Assembly (NCBI RefSeq): GCF_000247815.1
Contig: NC_021681.1
Location: forward strand, 21,650,442 to 21,714,441
Direction: 5' to 3'
Source: Ficedula albicollis
Lineage: Eukaryota; Chordata; Aves; Passeriformes; Muscicapidae
DNA: 64,000 bases
Shown: one piece after another, positions 55,601 to 64,000 of the stretch
Layout: each line of letters opens with the position of its first letter
How positions within the stretch are numbered: position 1 is the stretch's first letter
Position numbers and translations under genes: made by a program
The notes under the pieces: generated by a model
Seen by the model: the letters and a program-made list of their open reading frames with translations, nothing else
The model's database searches: none
What the model was told of the DNA's origin: nothing

Positions 55601-58600
55601 AGGAGATTGGCCTAAATGACACAACCACAAAGCTCGTTAAGCATTTAGTTCAAGGGCTGGATTACTGCTTGCTTACAGCTTAACACTGGCAATCTCTTTA
55701 AACCAGCACCACTGCATTGTAGCCTCACACACTTTTGCAAAGGGAACAAAGCACTGCAGTCATTTAACAGATCTGCAGCTTTGGAGGAATTACTTACTGG
55801 ACATCCATCCACTTCATAGACGACGTCAAAGAACTGCCTTTGGGCCTCTGTTTTTCTTTTGTCTTCATTAATGTGTCTAAGGAAAGCATATTATATTAAT
55901 CTTCAATACCTAGCAACCATAAATGGATGCACTGCATTTAAGACATACAAAAAATAATAAAGCTAAACATTCAGGGATAGAATTTATACAGCAGCACTTG
56001 ACACATTTGACTGAAAAAATAGCCAAATACCACATGAAATCACACAGGAAACTTCAGCTCTAGAATACTATTCTTGTCACGTTCCCAGCACTTGACATAC
56101 CAATCAGTTAAAACAGAATGCCCCTCCCCTGCCTTACAAGATTTTAAACCAGAGACTGACACAACTCAGTTCTTTACAGCCTGCATTTTGTCTCCCTCAA
56201 ATCAAGACTGCAGCTCACCAAGAAGCAGATGCAAGAATAATTACAATTTAAAAGTTGTTGTTAAAACTGGACAAACATTTATCCAATTAATGCAGGAGTT
56301 CTTGTTGCTGGAGACATACGCTACACTTCAAAAGAGGTGAGACTCACAATCTAAACAACTTCAGCTTTCAGCTAATTAACTCATGGAACAGTGCCAAGAA
56401 GAGCTAATACAAGACCAGAAGAAAAACCAATCTCCCACCAAAAGTCTGTCCTTCCAGTAGATATATGCATAGAAGTAAGATTTAAAGACAAAACCCATCT
56501 CTTCCATTCCAGAGGGAAGAGACAGAAATAAGAGTTGGAACAGAAGAGGGGACTGGGGACAGTCCCTGCTGAGGCAGGGGGTCAGCAAAGGTTCAGGTAC
56601 CAGTGCTGGAGAACGTCACAGACTCCTTTGGAGCTCTGGCACAGAACACCAAAGTGACAACAGCAGCCAAAAGGAGGCTGAAGAACACCTACAGTTATGT
56701 TTACTTACTGTTCCTTGTGGCAACATAACACTGACAATTTAGGAGGAGCAGAGGGATCTAAATGCAGTATGTTTAACAGTATGTTCCATAGAATGAACAT
56801 GACTTACGTCATCACCTCCTTTAATGATTCAATAGCTCTCTCTAGAGTTATTTTATCTGGGTTCTCTTCTGCTGTATGTTTCTTAATATCTACAATTAAA
56901 AAAAAAAATTAAAGAAATAAAAAATCCACAGGTATTACAAGTGCCAGAAAAGAAATATGAAAAATTCAAATTTAAACTGAGTTAAGATAAGCTGACTGAA
57001 GAAATCAGATGTACGCACTCTGGAGTCCAAGTAGCATTGATTAAGTGGGGAACTAGGCTGAACAGAAGCTGTCCAGATATCTCATTAAGAAAAAAACCCA
57101 CATACAATACAGAAACCAAACCCTTAAACTATTAAAAAAATTAAATTGAAGTGCAGAGACAAGCACAGAAGTATTTTTCTACCTGAAGCAAAGGGCAACG
57201 TGGATTTTTTGTTTTTAACAAAATCATTATTACAGCAACTGGTTGATACCAGGTGGAACACATGAAACTGTGAGCCTTGTCAATATGAATTGCTCTCTAG
57301 TTTATGTTAGTTTCATTTGAATCTCAATTATATTCTTGTTTGAAGAGACAGAATTGTCAGTGCAAACTGTTCCTCTATCTATATCCTGCATACAAATGTA
57401 TGAACAAGTGGAATTTAGTCAGAATTTATGCTTCCTTCAGTAGTGGGTCTCACTGACTGCCAGGGATCATGGTTAACTCATATAATCTGGCTTGTTTTAA
57501 ATGAGAAAAGCTGTTGCTAATGATGACAAAAAGTAGACATCATCTTGTGGTTTTAACACCTTCACAGACAAACTAATAAAAATTACATCATTAGGTTACC
57601 ATTTAGTAGTAGGGCAACACTGGGCAGCCTTTGAACAGGACGGATAAGGAGCTCAGCAAGGCTTTGGCGACCACATTCAGGTTTAGCTTGATTTATCTGG
57701 GAAAAAAGAAATAATGTTTACTTGGTTTTTTTTTGTTTTTTTTTTTACACATATACACAAGAAAAGCACAAGGTGAGAGAAAAACTGCCTTCCTTGAAAT
57801 TAGCATTGTTATGCAAGTGTGAGAATTGTTTACCACAGTCATTAACAGAGCATGTTAAAAACCACATTATAAAACCAGCTGCTAATGTGGAGTGGGACTG
57901 GGGATGACCTGTTATCTTATTTATTCCCCATCTTTTAGGTATCAGTATTTGGATGCAATTCCTAGTCCCTCAGGAAACATGAGCTGAAACTGTCAGTGTG
58001 ATTACTTGACTATTTAGATATGAGTTAAAGCTACACTGCATTATTAACAGTACACACATCTGAAGAGATCGAGAGTCTTAAGCCTCATCTTCAGATAACT
58101 TTCTTTGAAGATCATCTTCCTGTTAGATCTTCACTGTTAGGCTCCTATTCATTAGTCACAGGAAGGATGAGAAATTCTTCCTCCCTGGAGCTTCACAGCT
58201 GCCCAAGCAAAGTTAAAAGCTGTTTCAGAAATACAAGTCTCACAAACACAGGGAGGGGACCAGTCAAAGCAGCAGCTCCAGTTATCTCTACAGAAAGGAA
58301 AAGACATGGATTTGGGAGGAACTTTTTCCAGCAATAAATGCATATAATCAAATCACCTTGAAAGGTGTTTAACAGAGGAGGAACTCAGGCTTTTTCTGAA
58401 AGAGTCTTATGAGGAGCTTGAGGGATTGAAGTTCAAGTCCTTCCTATTTCTGTCTCACCAAGACATATTCGCATTCCTTCAAGCTTTCAAAATTTCACAT
58501 TCTTCCATCTACTGCATTCAGTAGAACATGGTAACAGTCCCCATACTCTACTCACAGACTTAGTTCTGCAGACACTTACCTTTAGGAAGGCATGAAACCT

Positions 58601-61600
58601 TGGTTTCTGCTTTTCACATCTTGTAATCGTCTCCTTGCTCATTTCAAAGAAATTCACAAACGGAGGGTATGTTTTCAGCAAGTCTTTTGACTGAAAGAAG
58701 CAACTGTTAGGGCTCTGCTGTACATATTCTGTATCACTGTACATATGTTCTTATGCCCTGAGCCATACAAAGCTGCTCAAAGGCACATTGCAATAAAGAA
58801 TAATAAAAAATGTGTTGTAAACCCATACGTGTTCTCAGAACAAGTTAAGAGATTTTTGCATGCCAGATGCTCCAGACTGATGCTGCTGATTAAACGCAGG
58901 CTGCTCTTACCAGCATCAAGCAAACATGGGACAATCTTAGAAGCTGCTGAGCAACTCAAGTGGGAGGCAGTTTCTCACCTAGCAAGAGGCTTTTGGTGAG
59001 AATTTTGGAAATTCCAGATAGGTATTTTCACTAGTTACTGCAATCACCTTTTAGGCCACCAGAAGCAATACCTTAGACTTTTGAACGACAAGGACTATTT
59101 TTCTCAAAAGCCACCAGAAGCAATACCTTAGACTGATAACTTTTGAACGACAAGGACTATTTTTCTCAAAATCATCAGATCAGCAAAATCACAAGATACC
59201 TAGCAGCCTATTTATGTTAAAATACTTTTCAGTCCCAGACTTAGTTTTCCTGTTCTACACAGGATTCCTTATTCACTTATGTATTTCAAGTCTTGAAGAA
59301 AACACAGTTTTTTGTGGAAAATTCTTTTCCTAGTTCTTTACTATTGATCAGAGGCAGCAGATGGCTAAGGGCCCAGGAAGTGGCTTTTAATGTCTGAGTA
59401 AAAGCATGTCTGTAGTGTTGCAAGTGACAGTTCTCAAACTGTAACTATTTGTAGTTTTAATCCTTCATACCTGTGAAAAGACATACACATAAACTTGACA
59501 TGGATTGTATCACCTAACTCAACAGAAAAGTCTAAAAAAAAAAAAAAAAGACAATGATACAAGTTGGAGTTCTTTCTCAGCAGTGCTTTGCTTGTGTTTG
59601 CTAGCTCCTAGAAGTGTATTGTTTGTAAGACAAGATAATACTTGTAAGCATAAAGAAAAACAGGAACTTACATATTTGAGAATGATATCACCAATACTTT
59701 TGCTTTCAGTCCAATTTATCATAAGATCTTCCAGGTCCTCCTAGAATATATGCAGGGATGGGGGAGAAAACAAGCTGAGCATAAAGCCATTAAATGGGAT
59801 CAGTATTTTGCCAAACACATAATTAGGTGTGTTTTTGTGCTGACAAAACAGGCAATCCTAAAAGCTGTACAATTTCACATTCAGCCCCTCCAGTCTATTG
59901 AGGGCTGAAAACAAGAGATCTCTGGCTTACTGAATATTTAGATATAGCTGTAAATCAATGCAAGTAGAGCCTGGAAGCATGTCAGGAGTAGACAACTCTG
60001 CAGCAAGTGACACTGCTGCATCCAACACAATACGCAACATATCCCAAAGGAATATTGAAAAAGGATACACAGAACACAGTTGAACCAATTCTAATTAAGA
60101 CTGCAAAACTTATCTAGGACTTAAGTCTATAAGATAGGATTGAAATAGAACTAGGATAGATTCCACTTAACTTGCTACACCAGGCTGTCAAGGAAAGTGA
60201 GACCGAGCCTGTTAAGCCTATATGAGCTTGATAAGGATCAAGCACAATCACCACCAGATAATAAGAGACAGAAGGGCACAGCTGAAGGTTCAGGATTCAC
60301 CTTAGGTGAAAAGGATTTATCACTAATATTGGTTTGCTGCTGCCACTGCTCATATCTCATATTATAACACCAAAGATGAAAGAAAACACAAGTCCTACAT
60401 CAAAGCAACTCTGACTGCACTGAGTGCTGCAGGTGACTCCAATTTGACACACAGACACACAGCTCTACTTTCATCCTTGTCCCACTGGGCACACATCAAT
60501 ACCTTGTGTGATTAACCAGACTGGACCCCACTAGTTGGAAAAAAAACAACAAAAACTGTACAAACAAAGCACCAAGTTGCAGGTAGCCTGCAAGTCTCTC
60601 TATTTTAAAAGCCTACAATGAAATGCTGACAGGAATAGGAAGATGCCACCATTTGAAAGAGTGGGTGTCAGCAACAGGAAGAGTTTATACCAGTCCAGCC
60701 CAGCAGATGCAACTCAAAACATGCAGAAAAGATTCAAAGTCTCTATGAAAGCTTCCCCTGCAGGGGAGAAGGTGCAGCTTGCCTTGATTTTAGTGTGCAC
60801 ATCCAGAATGTCTGGAATGCTGCCAAATATGGTCTTGATCTCTTCCTGTGCAAGGATTGGCCCCCCAAGTTGTCCTTCCTTCTCCAGTGGAACTTGAAAT
60901 AACTGATGAATTAAGAGGAAAAAAAAAATTAACTGCCAACATTGTGTTAGAAATAGTAATGAAAGCAACAGTGTTTTCCTTCTAGATCATCATTTCCTGC
61001 AGTCACAATCTTGAGATCTCCATTCAGCAAGAGTGGGTTTTGGAGAGTGGTTTGAAGACACAAACATTTAGTTTGATACATCTCTACAGCATAATCCCCT
61101 CTAATCTCTTTCTACTCACATACATCTTGGCTCATTCTTTAAGTAGATAATCAGATGCAGTAGAAATAAACTTTCAAGAAATTAAGCTTTTCCTGTAAGT
61201 TGTTTGCTATTCTGCTCTTCTTGGAATAATTAAAAAAAAAAAGATTTTTCCCTCTGCCATCTCTCTATTCACTAATATCTAAAATATCAGTCATGAAGAT
61301 CCTATTTTCCTGACACTTCCAATTTATTTTCCATATATATTGCAATACCACTGCAGATCCCAGATTAGAAATTGTATTTTCCAACCTGAAACTGAGTATT
61401 TTTATATGTCAGTAAAATTACATGAGACTGTTAATAGTATCATCTTCCTATGAAGCTTTGATGCAAAAGCCTACAGATCACAGCTTGAAAACACTAATTA
61501 ATGTAAACATTGGATATTTTATTGCAATTGATCTGGACTGGCTTTAAGCCATCTTACCTGAATAATTGTTGTCAGAATATCAACATAGTTACTTTCTGTC

Positions 61601-64000
61601 TGATACAATTCCTTTGCAACCTGCCATCTTGCAGACTGCTTGAGAGGAAGAGGAGTTGAGTTTTTGGAAGGTCTTGCACAGGATTTTGGTGTTTCTGATA
61701 GAAATATTCCCAAAAGAAAATAGAGCTTTATTACAATAGAGTCCCTTAAAAATCTCACCCTCAAAGAAAAAACAAAAACAAAAACAAAACCAAAACCAAC
61801 TTCAGAATTTTTAACTGAAGTTTGTGGTTTTTTTTCAAAGCCTGTATTGCAGTTAACAGGGCTCTTTCAAGACATTAGCTCTCTTTATTACAGCCTACTT
61901 ATAAAACAACAGTAATATATTAGTCCTCAAAATTAGACTGAAACTAATAAGCCATTTATGGGCAGGTCAATGACTTGACCCTATTATAAGTACCTTATAT
62001 AGAAGGAAGCAAGGATTAGGTGCTGAACATTATTTATACACTAGTATAGAAGTGCTTTTCTACTTTCACTTTGCCATGTAAACAATTATCTCTCAGCTGC
62101 CTACCATCCTTGCATTAGGTGTGTAGTTCAAAATCATTGACTAAAATCAGCCTTTGCACGCAACACTCACATTCCATCTATCCTACAGGAGGAAGAGGAA
62201 AGGCTCAAGAAAGTAATTTCTCTTAAAGCTAAAGTCAAGGTGATGTAGTTCAAAATCATTGACTAAAATCAGCTTTTGCATGCAACACTCACATTCCATC
62301 TATCCTATAGGAGGAAGAGGAAAGGCTCAAGAAGTAATTTCTCTTAAAGCTAAAGTCAAGGTGGACCAGGAACAGTTCATCAGTTTTAAATACTTGCTCA
62401 TGTATTGCATCTCAGAGACCTATACTGACTTTTTTGATATCAAAGCTCATTACCGCCATAGTTAATAATGAAGTACCTTCTATGTTGTTTCCAAAGTAGC
62501 ACATTCTGAGACTGACTGCTGCTGTTGGATTAGAAGAAAATTCTCTACCAGAGGTAACAAGAGCACTACCACCATATAAGAAGGCTGATCTTCCCTGAAT
62601 TCCTTCTGAATGATCACTTACAGGTTGTGCCTCACTGGGAACTCTTATGTGATTTGAGTTTGCCTTTTTAAAGCAGTAGCTGGAGCAATAGCTCCAGATG
62701 CCTCCTCTATATGATAGAAACAGACCTTTTAAAAACACTTGGGGGGTATCAGCTTTTGACTAACCCAAAATTTTGCAGTTCCTCTCTTCACAAGAGCCAT
62801 GTGCAGAGATATTTAAAACTCTGTCCATTCACCCCAAGGACCAGGAACAGTTCATGAGTTTTAAATACTTGCTCATGTATTGCATCTCAGAGACCTATAC
62901 TGACTTTTTTGATATCAAAGCTCATTACCGCCATAGTTAATAATGAAGTACCTTCTATGTTGTTTCCAAAGTAGCACATTCTGAGACTGACTGCTGCTGT
63001 TGGATTAGAAGAAAATTCTCTACCAGAGGTAACAAGAGCACTACCACCATATAAGAAGGCTGATCTTCCCTGAATTCCTTCTGAATGATCACTTACAGGT
63101 TGTGCCTCACTGGGAACTCTTATGTGATTTGAGTTTGCCTTTTTAAAGCAGTAGCTGGAGCAATAGCTCCAGATGCCTCCTCTATATGATAGAAACAGAC
63201 CTTTTAAAAACACTTGGGGGGTATCAGCTTTTGACTAACCCAAAATTTTGCAGTTCCTCTCTTCACAAGAGCCATGTGCAGAGATATTTAAAACTCTGTC
63301 CATTCACCCCAAACCAATTGATGATTTATATTCTTGTGAAGTTTTAGACATGACAGTTTGCTGGCACAAACGGTGTTGCCTCAACAGAACATTTCAAAGA
63401 CCTAGGAGCTGGCCCTGCAGGAATTTTCCCTTTACCTCCTAGGAAAGAATCTTTGTCCTCTCTCCTCCAAGTATCCTGTGGAGAGTATTTTAGATGATTT
63501 ACTGTTGACTATGCTGCTAATTTGCTGCAGACTTCCAACAGAGTATTTGAAACATTTTGGAGTAACACTCAACTGTACTTCCTATTTATCACCTCTGTAT
63601 CTATTCCTTCAGATATGAAAATGCTTACTGTGATGACAAGAGGTAGCTTGGCCTGTGTATGAACTCTTCACTCCAATTTTTTCCCACACCCTTTGAAAAG
63701 GCAAAAGCCTGGAATTACTTTGCAAGAAAGAAGCTGTAAGATTTCCCTACCACCACCATTTCCATTTGCATGCAAGGGCTGTTAAACAGTGTGGCTGAAT
63801 GGAAGGTTTTAGCTCTACCTCCATTGGCAGTGCTTGACTCCGGAGTGTTGGAAATATCCAGCAAGGAGCCAATGGAGAGGGAATGCTCAGCTGAGGGGCG
63901 TTTCCGAGGAGGGAAGGGGGACATGTCTGTTTCCCTGGTCAGCTGGGCCAGAGTCTCTTTCAAGCGGCGCCGTTTGCGGTTGCTGTTGGGAGTGCTCAGC
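46544..64000 (-). CDS. ECT2: ECT2, Rho guanine nucleotide exchange factor, 3' portion
   Basis: ECT2 activates RhoA at the central spindle and equatorial cortex to drive cytokinesis; it is kept autoinhibited and nuclear in interphase and is recruited through centralspindlin (family knowledge). Fourteen exons on the minus strand join without phase conflict and encode about 545 residues, equal to the C-terminal 60 percent or so of the human protein. In order they give the nuclear-localisation region (RKRRR, PPRKRPS), a linker with the proline-directed NSTPLPLKQ site, the DH domain (from ARWQVAKELYQTESNY through DEDK-type helices), the PH domain (EQVTLFLFNDCLE onward), and a basic, serine-rich tail ending RSHTLSRSTTHLI. 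The BRCT repeats must lie right of the window. No lesion is seen. Oddities are a GC donor, an alternative terminal exon and a duplicated candidate cassette exon. Confidence 0.97.
47964..48270 (-). CDS. ECT2: ECT2 candidate alternative terminal exon
   Basis: The acceptor is ccttcctaattgtag, phase 0, compatible with the 50145-50291 exon. The frame stays open for 101 residues, starting IARSTSTCSLSGSAKCAVN and ending GKSCASDPD, with TGA at 47965-47967. One base after the stop is a good donor (A|gtgagcaag), so a 307-nt cassette would place the stop beside the last junction and should escape nonsense-mediated decay. It would replace the normal 29-residue end. I do not recognise the sequence from mammalian ECT2. 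It is Ser- and Cys-rich and could be a lineage-specific or unannotated isoform. Confidence 0.5.
48965..49466. repeat. Full-partial-full direct repeat in an ECT2 intron
   Basis: The 206-bp unit starting tgaagcagtaagggagg occupies 48965-49170. A 90-bp 5' portion follows at 49171-49260, then a full unit at 49261-49466. A few single-base differences exist (agggc versus agagc, ttaatgg versus ttaaatgg). Confidence 0.96.
50145..50291 (-). CDS. ECT2: ECT2 exon: basic, serine-rich tail
   Basis: 147 nt, phase 0/0, encoding VTRAFSFSKTPKRALRRALM, then SHSATEGRSPSSANESYFGS and RLTSTSSLA. It holds the PKRALRR basic cluster. The donor is GCG|gtgagt. From here splicing can lead either to the exon at 48270 or to the last exon at 46633, both phase 0. 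Confidence 0.95.
50877..50984 (-). CDS. ECT2: ECT2 exon: basic tail
   Basis: 108 nt, phase 0/0, encoding ENLIYVADPDSVEVNTKDMD, then STLSRASRAIKKTSKK. The acceptor is gtctacag and the donor AAAG|gtaaga. This begins the polybasic C-terminal tail that, in the family, aids membrane binding. Confidence 0.96.
51367..51614. repeat. Three-copy direct repeat, periods 69 and 90
   Basis: The unit aaagactttcagcttaagtg to ggtcctttcatgcctt starts at 51367, 51436 and 51526. Copies two and three carry an extra 21 nt (aaactccagcatgtgcaaagc). All lie in the ECT2 intron. Confidence 0.96.
51755..51893. repeat. Nested three-copy direct repeat
   Basis: ctcggaaagaccctagtca occurs at 51756, 51785 and 51837. The last two are followed by the tggccattcccagggcctaa segment. 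It lies about 140 bp from the preceding triplicate. Confidence 0.95.
53116..53270 (-). CDS. ECT2: ECT2 exon: PH domain end
   Basis: 155 nt, phase 1 in and 0 out, 52 residues including DCQKAFALVVRPPTELNN and the C-terminal PH helix KEDWLKTLCRHVANTICKAD. Donor GCA|gtaagt. Confidence 0.96.
54184..54322 (-). CDS. ECT2: ECT2 exon: PH domain
   Basis: 139 nt, phase 0 in and 1 out, encoding IARKRHKVIGAFKSPHGHTR, PPASLKHVVLMPLSQIKK and VLDIRETE. The acceptor is aaccacag and the donor GAAG|gtctgt. Confidence 0.96.
54911..55016. repeat. Two-copy direct repeat, period 53
   Basis: The unit ggagagagttcaa to cttcccctctagttc has anchors at 54918 and 54971, with a few substitutions. It lies in an ECT2 intron. 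Confidence 0.95.
55492..55611 (-). CDS. ECT2: ECT2 exon: PH domain start
   Basis: 120 nt, phase 0/0, 40 residues ANLLSSHRSLVQRLETVALG then DDLCDRGEQVTLFLFNDCLE. The beta-strand EQVTLFLFND is typical of a DH-associated PH domain. Donor GAG|gtaagg. Confidence 0.96.
55798..55876 (-). CDS. ECT2: ECT2 exon: DH-PH junction
   Basis: 79 nt, phase 2 in and 0 out, encoding HINEDKRKTEAQRQFFDVVY and EVDGCP. The acceptor is tttccttag and the donor CCA|gtaagt. Confidence 0.95.
56808..56889 (-). CDS. ECT2: ECT2 exon: DH domain end
   Basis: 82 nt, phase 1 in and 2 out, encoding DIKKHTAEENPDKITLERAI and ESLKEVMT. The acceptor is tttaattgtag and the donor GAC|gtaagt. Confidence 0.95.
57600..57696 (-). CDS. 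ECT2: ECT2 exon: DH catalytic core
   Basis: 97 nt, phase 0 in and 1 out. It encodes INQAKPECGRQSL, then AELLIRPVQRLPSVALLLN. The LIRPVQRLP block is the most conserved DH-domain signature (conserved region 3) and contacts the Rho switch regions. Donor AATG|gtaacc. Confidence 0.97.
58580..58690 (-). CDS. ECT2: ECT2 exon: DH domain
   Basis: 111 nt, phase 0/0, 37 residues SKDLLKTYPPFVNFFEMSKE to PRFHAFLK. The acceptor is cttctttcag and the donor AAAG|gtaagt. It covers the central DH helices. Confidence 0.96.
59055..59171. repeat. Two-copy direct repeat, period about 55
   Basis: The unit gccaccagaagcaatacctt to ctatttttctcaaaa starts at 59055 and 59110. The second copy carries a short insertion (gataactt). 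Confidence 0.95.
59672..59740 (-). CDS. ECT2: ECT2 exon: DH domain
   Basis: 69 nt, phase 0/0, encoding EDLEDLMINWTESKSIGDII and LKY. The acceptor is atattctag and the donor TAT|gtaagt. Confidence 0.95.
60783..60902 (-). CDS. ECT2: ECT2 exon: DH domain, GC donor
   Basis: 120 nt, phase 0/0, 40 residues from LFQVPLEKEGQLGGPIL to IPDILDVHTKIK. The acceptor is attcatcag. At the 3' edge the sequence is ATCAAG|gcaagc, so the intron begins with GC, not GT; the context fits the AG|GCAAGT consensus of GC-AG introns. The protein join to the next exon is exact. Confidence 0.95.
61558..61694 (-). CDS. ECT2: ECT2 exon: linker and start of DH domain
   Basis: 137 nt, phase 1 in and phase 0 out, between acceptor ttctatcag and donor CAG|gtaaga. 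It encodes ETPKSC, then STPLPLKQSARWQVAKELYQ and TESNYVDILTTIIQ. The TPLPLK motif sits where human Thr412 (CDK1 then PLK1 docking) is placed. The RWQVAKEL helix opens the DH domain. Confidence 0.96.
62122..62363. repeat. Two-copy direct repeat, period 122, adjoining the 475-bp pair
   Basis: The unit tgtagttcaaaatcattgac to taaagtcaaggtg starts at 62122 and 62244. It abuts the larger duplication, so two separate tandem events share a boundary near 62363. Confidence 0.95.
62477..62605 (-). CDS. Candidate ECT2 cassette exon, copy 1
   Basis: In the intron between the NLS exon and the linker exon there is a 129-nt segment with AG at 62606-62607, donor GAAG|gtactt at 62476 and symmetric phase 1, exactly what is needed to insert 43 residues. 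The product would read EGIQGRSAFLYGGSALVTSG, then REFSSNPTAAVSLRMCYFGN and NIE. The frame is part of a 108-codon open stretch. The polypyrimidine tract before the acceptor is weak. No family match is recognised. Confidence 0.25.
62952..63080 (-). CDS. Candidate ECT2 cassette exon, copy 2
   Basis: This is the same 129-nt phase-1 segment, repeated 475 nt away by the tandem duplication. The 108-codon open stretch containing it translates identically in both copies. If the cassette is real, transcripts with zero, one or two copies would all stay in frame. Confidence 0.22.
63819..64000 (-). CDS. ECT2: ECT2 exon: nuclear-localisation region (cut by window edge)
   Basis: It encodes LSTPNSNRKRRRLKETLAQL, then FPPRKRPSAEHSLSIGSLLD and ESSTANG. 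The two basic clusters are the central S-region NLSs, and TP before the first matches a CDK1-type site of the family. The donor is GGAG|gtagag and the exit is phase 1. The 5' boundary lies outside. Confidence 0.96.

Larger units (their letters stand above)
53271..61557. other. ECT2 introns across the DH-PH region
   Basis: The gaps between the listed exons here are about 190 to 1,170 nt long. Except for the repeats at 54911-55016 and 59055-59171, I see nothing in them beyond splice signals and short A- or T-runs. Confidence 0.6.
62364..63312. repeat. Tandem duplication of 474-475 bp in an ECT2 intron
   Basis: Copies are 62364-62837 and 62839-63312, each from gaccaggaacagttcat to cattcaccccaa. 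They are almost identical (for example ttcatcag versus ttcatgag near the start). Confidence 0.96.
61695..63818. other. ECT2 intron holding two tandem duplications
   Basis: Over half of this intron is duplicated sequence (62122-63312), including the twice-present candidate cassette exon. The rest shows nothing recognisable. Confidence 0.6.

Overview
This is vertebrate nuclear DNA, most likely from a bird and probably a songbird. The gene structure is intron-rich with canonical splice sites. The recognisable interspersed repeats are CR1 LINE 3' ends (2762-2976 and an ancient scrap near 40209) and a solo ERVL-like LTR with a 5-bp target duplication (41021-41624). I see no SINEs. The gene order matches the ECT2-SPATA16 neighbourhood of amniotes (human 3q26.31), with the two genes tail to tail.

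Left part, 1-22600, plus strand: the 3' portion of SPATA16, a testis and acrosome gene. Three exons are clear by homology (6412-6559, 17182-17360, 21720-21848). Two further degenerate candidates start at 8161 and 9895. The 17182-17360 exon keeps family-like sequence on both sides of a net frameshift, and the last exon stops well short of the mammalian C-terminus. Either the gene is decaying in this lineage or the assembly has errors here. The long intron also holds a 25-T run joined to 606 consecutive G's (11842-12472).

Middle, 22600-45276: about 22.7 kb of intergenic DNA with no supported gene. It contains two complex direct-repeat arrays (23.1-24.0 and 24.4-25.0 kb), the LTR, the CR1 scrap, two CpG-retaining patches (33.6 and 37.0 kb), a paired homeodomain-type motif (41.9-42.1 kb) and a perfect 14-bp hairpin (43.8 kb).

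Right part, 45277-64000, minus strand: the 3' portion of ECT2, the RhoA exchange factor of cytokinesis. Fourteen exons join in a consistent reading phase from the nuclear-localisation region through the DH and PH domains to the normal C-terminus. Two unusual additions are visible. One is a 307-nt alternative terminal exon (47964-48270) open for 101 residues after a phase-0 acceptor. The other is a possible 129-nt phase-1 cassette exon present twice because its intron carries a 475-bp tandem duplication (62364-63312). One ECT2 intron appears to use a GC donor.

A feature of the whole window is at least sixteen local direct duplications with periods of about 30 to 475 bp, mostly two near-identical copies, several arranged as full copy, partial copy, full copy. 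They cluster in the two gene regions and at 23-25 kb and are nearly absent from 25-44 kb. They could be recent slippage or template-switch events, or assembly artefacts.
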